Shown here one piece after another: positions 63,452 through 64,000 of a DNA stretch of 64,000 nucleotides (the stretch's first letter is position 1; each line of letters begins with the position of its first letter). The notes beneath the pieces are model-generated. The model was not told the DNA's origin. It saw only the letters and a list, made by a program, of their open reading frames with translations, and did no database searches. Origin of the DNA: Treponema sp. (GTDB taxonomy: Bacteria; Spirochaetota; Spirochaetia; Treponematales; Treponemataceae). Location of the stretch: positions 84,936 through 148,935 of the forward strand of contig JAFYZU010000050.1 of the NCBI GenBank assembly GCA_017548565.1, read 5' to 3'. A program made the position numbers and the translations under genes.

Positions 63452-64000
63452 TTGGAGTGGCTTACAAGTATTCGAAAAGCAATTGATTACATGGAAGAAC
63501 ATCTGGAAGAAAACATCACTGCGCAGGATGTTGCTGATCAGGTGTTTATGTCCTCATTCTTTTTTCAAAAAGGTTTTTCGCTGATGACGGGGTACGGGCT
63601 TGGTGAATATATCAGAAACCGCAGACTTTACCAGGCGGCGCTGGACCTTCAGAAAACTGATGAAAAAATAATCGACATTGCTTTTAAATATTGCTATGAA
63701 ACTCCCGAAAGTTTTTCAAAGGCTTTTTCGCGCTTTCATGGGGTTAGTCCATCCGAGGTGCGACAGGGCTCTATGGTAAAACCATTTCTTCCTCTGAAAA
63801 TTGAAATTTCTATTCACGGAGGTAATCAGATGGATTACAAAATTAAAAAGATGGCAGGCTTTAAGGTAATTGGTTTTGCCCGCGAATTTGACGGCGAAAA
63901 TTCTTATATTGAGATTCCAAAGTTCTGGGATGAGATTCGCGAAAAGTATGCTGCACGCGTCTGGGGTGGCCAAGCTCCTTCCAACGAGTATGAAAAAGCA
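63452..64000 (+). CDS. AraC-family regulator with GyrI-like domain (partial)
   Basis: An open frame running off the window end, 183 codons. The N-terminal 105 residues are an AraC helix-turn-helix pair (ITAQDVADQVFMSSFFFQKGFSLMTG and IIDIAFKYCYETPESFSKAFSRFHGVSP). From about residue 125 a GyrI-like ligand-binding domain begins (YKIKKMAGFKVIGFAREFD, FWDEIREKYA). This layout matches Rob/SoxS-like and multidrug-binding regulators. The start is a TTG at 63452 with AGGAGG 9 bases upstream. Confidence 0.85.
   Translation, partial: MEWLTSIRKAIDYMEEHLEENITAQDVADQVFMSSFFFQKGFSLMTGYGLGEYIRNRRLYQAALDLQKTDEKIIDIAFKYCYETPESFSKAFSRFHGVSPSEVRQGSMVKPFLPLKIEISIHGGNQMDYKIKKMAGFKVIGFAREFDGENSYIEIPKFWDEIREKYAARVWGGQAPSNEYEKA

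Overview
The window looks like a chromosomal segment of a low-GC spirochaete, most likely a commensal (rumen or gut type) Treponema. Supporting signs are the roughly 900-residue GreA with a long N-terminal extension, several spirochaete-type hypothetical proteins and lipoproteins, AT-rich base composition with many TTGnnn-N17-TATAAT promoters, and a compact housekeeping gene order. I see no rRNA, phage, IS element or CRISPR array.

Layout. 1-4645 (+): end of fmt, a PASTA-repeat membrane protein, fused aroD-aroE, rpiA and an RluA-family pseudouridine synthase. 4638-7667 (-): an unknown 648-residue protein and a DUF2804-like protein. 7790-14841 (+): lysC-dapB, then rplU-rpmA, a REP-like palindrome pair, and obgE-nadD-yqeK-LCP-rsfS. 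14874-18903 (-): an acidic small protein, a DUF4153 membrane protein, tRNA-Pro, tRNA-Asp, and coupled AraC and GntR regulators. 19028-31077 (+): sbcDC, an M16C protease, two unknowns, clpB and rlmJ. 31049-36864 (-): a ParB-N protein with PBP1A, a candidate small RNA, an envelope protein, a LysM-M23 peptidase, a small membrane protein and a 56-residue 2[4Fe-4S] ferredoxin. 36999-41433: deoC (+), then greA and a TPR protein (-). 41606-50466 (+): one tight run rpe-TPR-hypothetical-TPR-recA-folK-scpA-scpB-rluB-FGE-like lipoprotein. 50544-57252 (+): lipoprotein, vapBC-type toxin-antitoxin, cmk-rpsA, a degenerate sigma-54-activator-like protein, a TPR protein and a lipoprotein. 57327-62496 (-): tRNA-Arg and sufU, sufS, sufD, sufB, interrupted by a plus-strand nitroreductase. 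62589-64000 (+): a methyltransferase and a truncated AraC/GyrI-like regulator.

The functional themes are translation and ribosome maturation (rplU, rpmA, obgE, rsfS, rlmJ, rpsA, pseudouridine synthases), envelope building (PBP1A, LysM-M23, LCP, lysC-dapB, TPR and lipoproteins), DNA maintenance (recA, sbcCD, scpAB) and iron-sulfur assembly (suf, ferredoxin).

The most interesting pattern is in translation initiation. At least eight first-in-unit genes have no Shine-Dalgarno sequence, and a good sigma-70-like promoter sits so close that its -10 box ends 6 to 11 bases before the ATG, as expected for leaderless mRNAs. Neighbouring genes have normal GGAGG leaders. In the same window a candidate small RNA carries a C-rich, anti-Shine-Dalgarno-like loop. 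Other notable items are a 33-bp duplicated promoter flanking the vapBC module, a TA-repeat promoter spacer before a lipoprotein gene, and a suf cluster without sufC.
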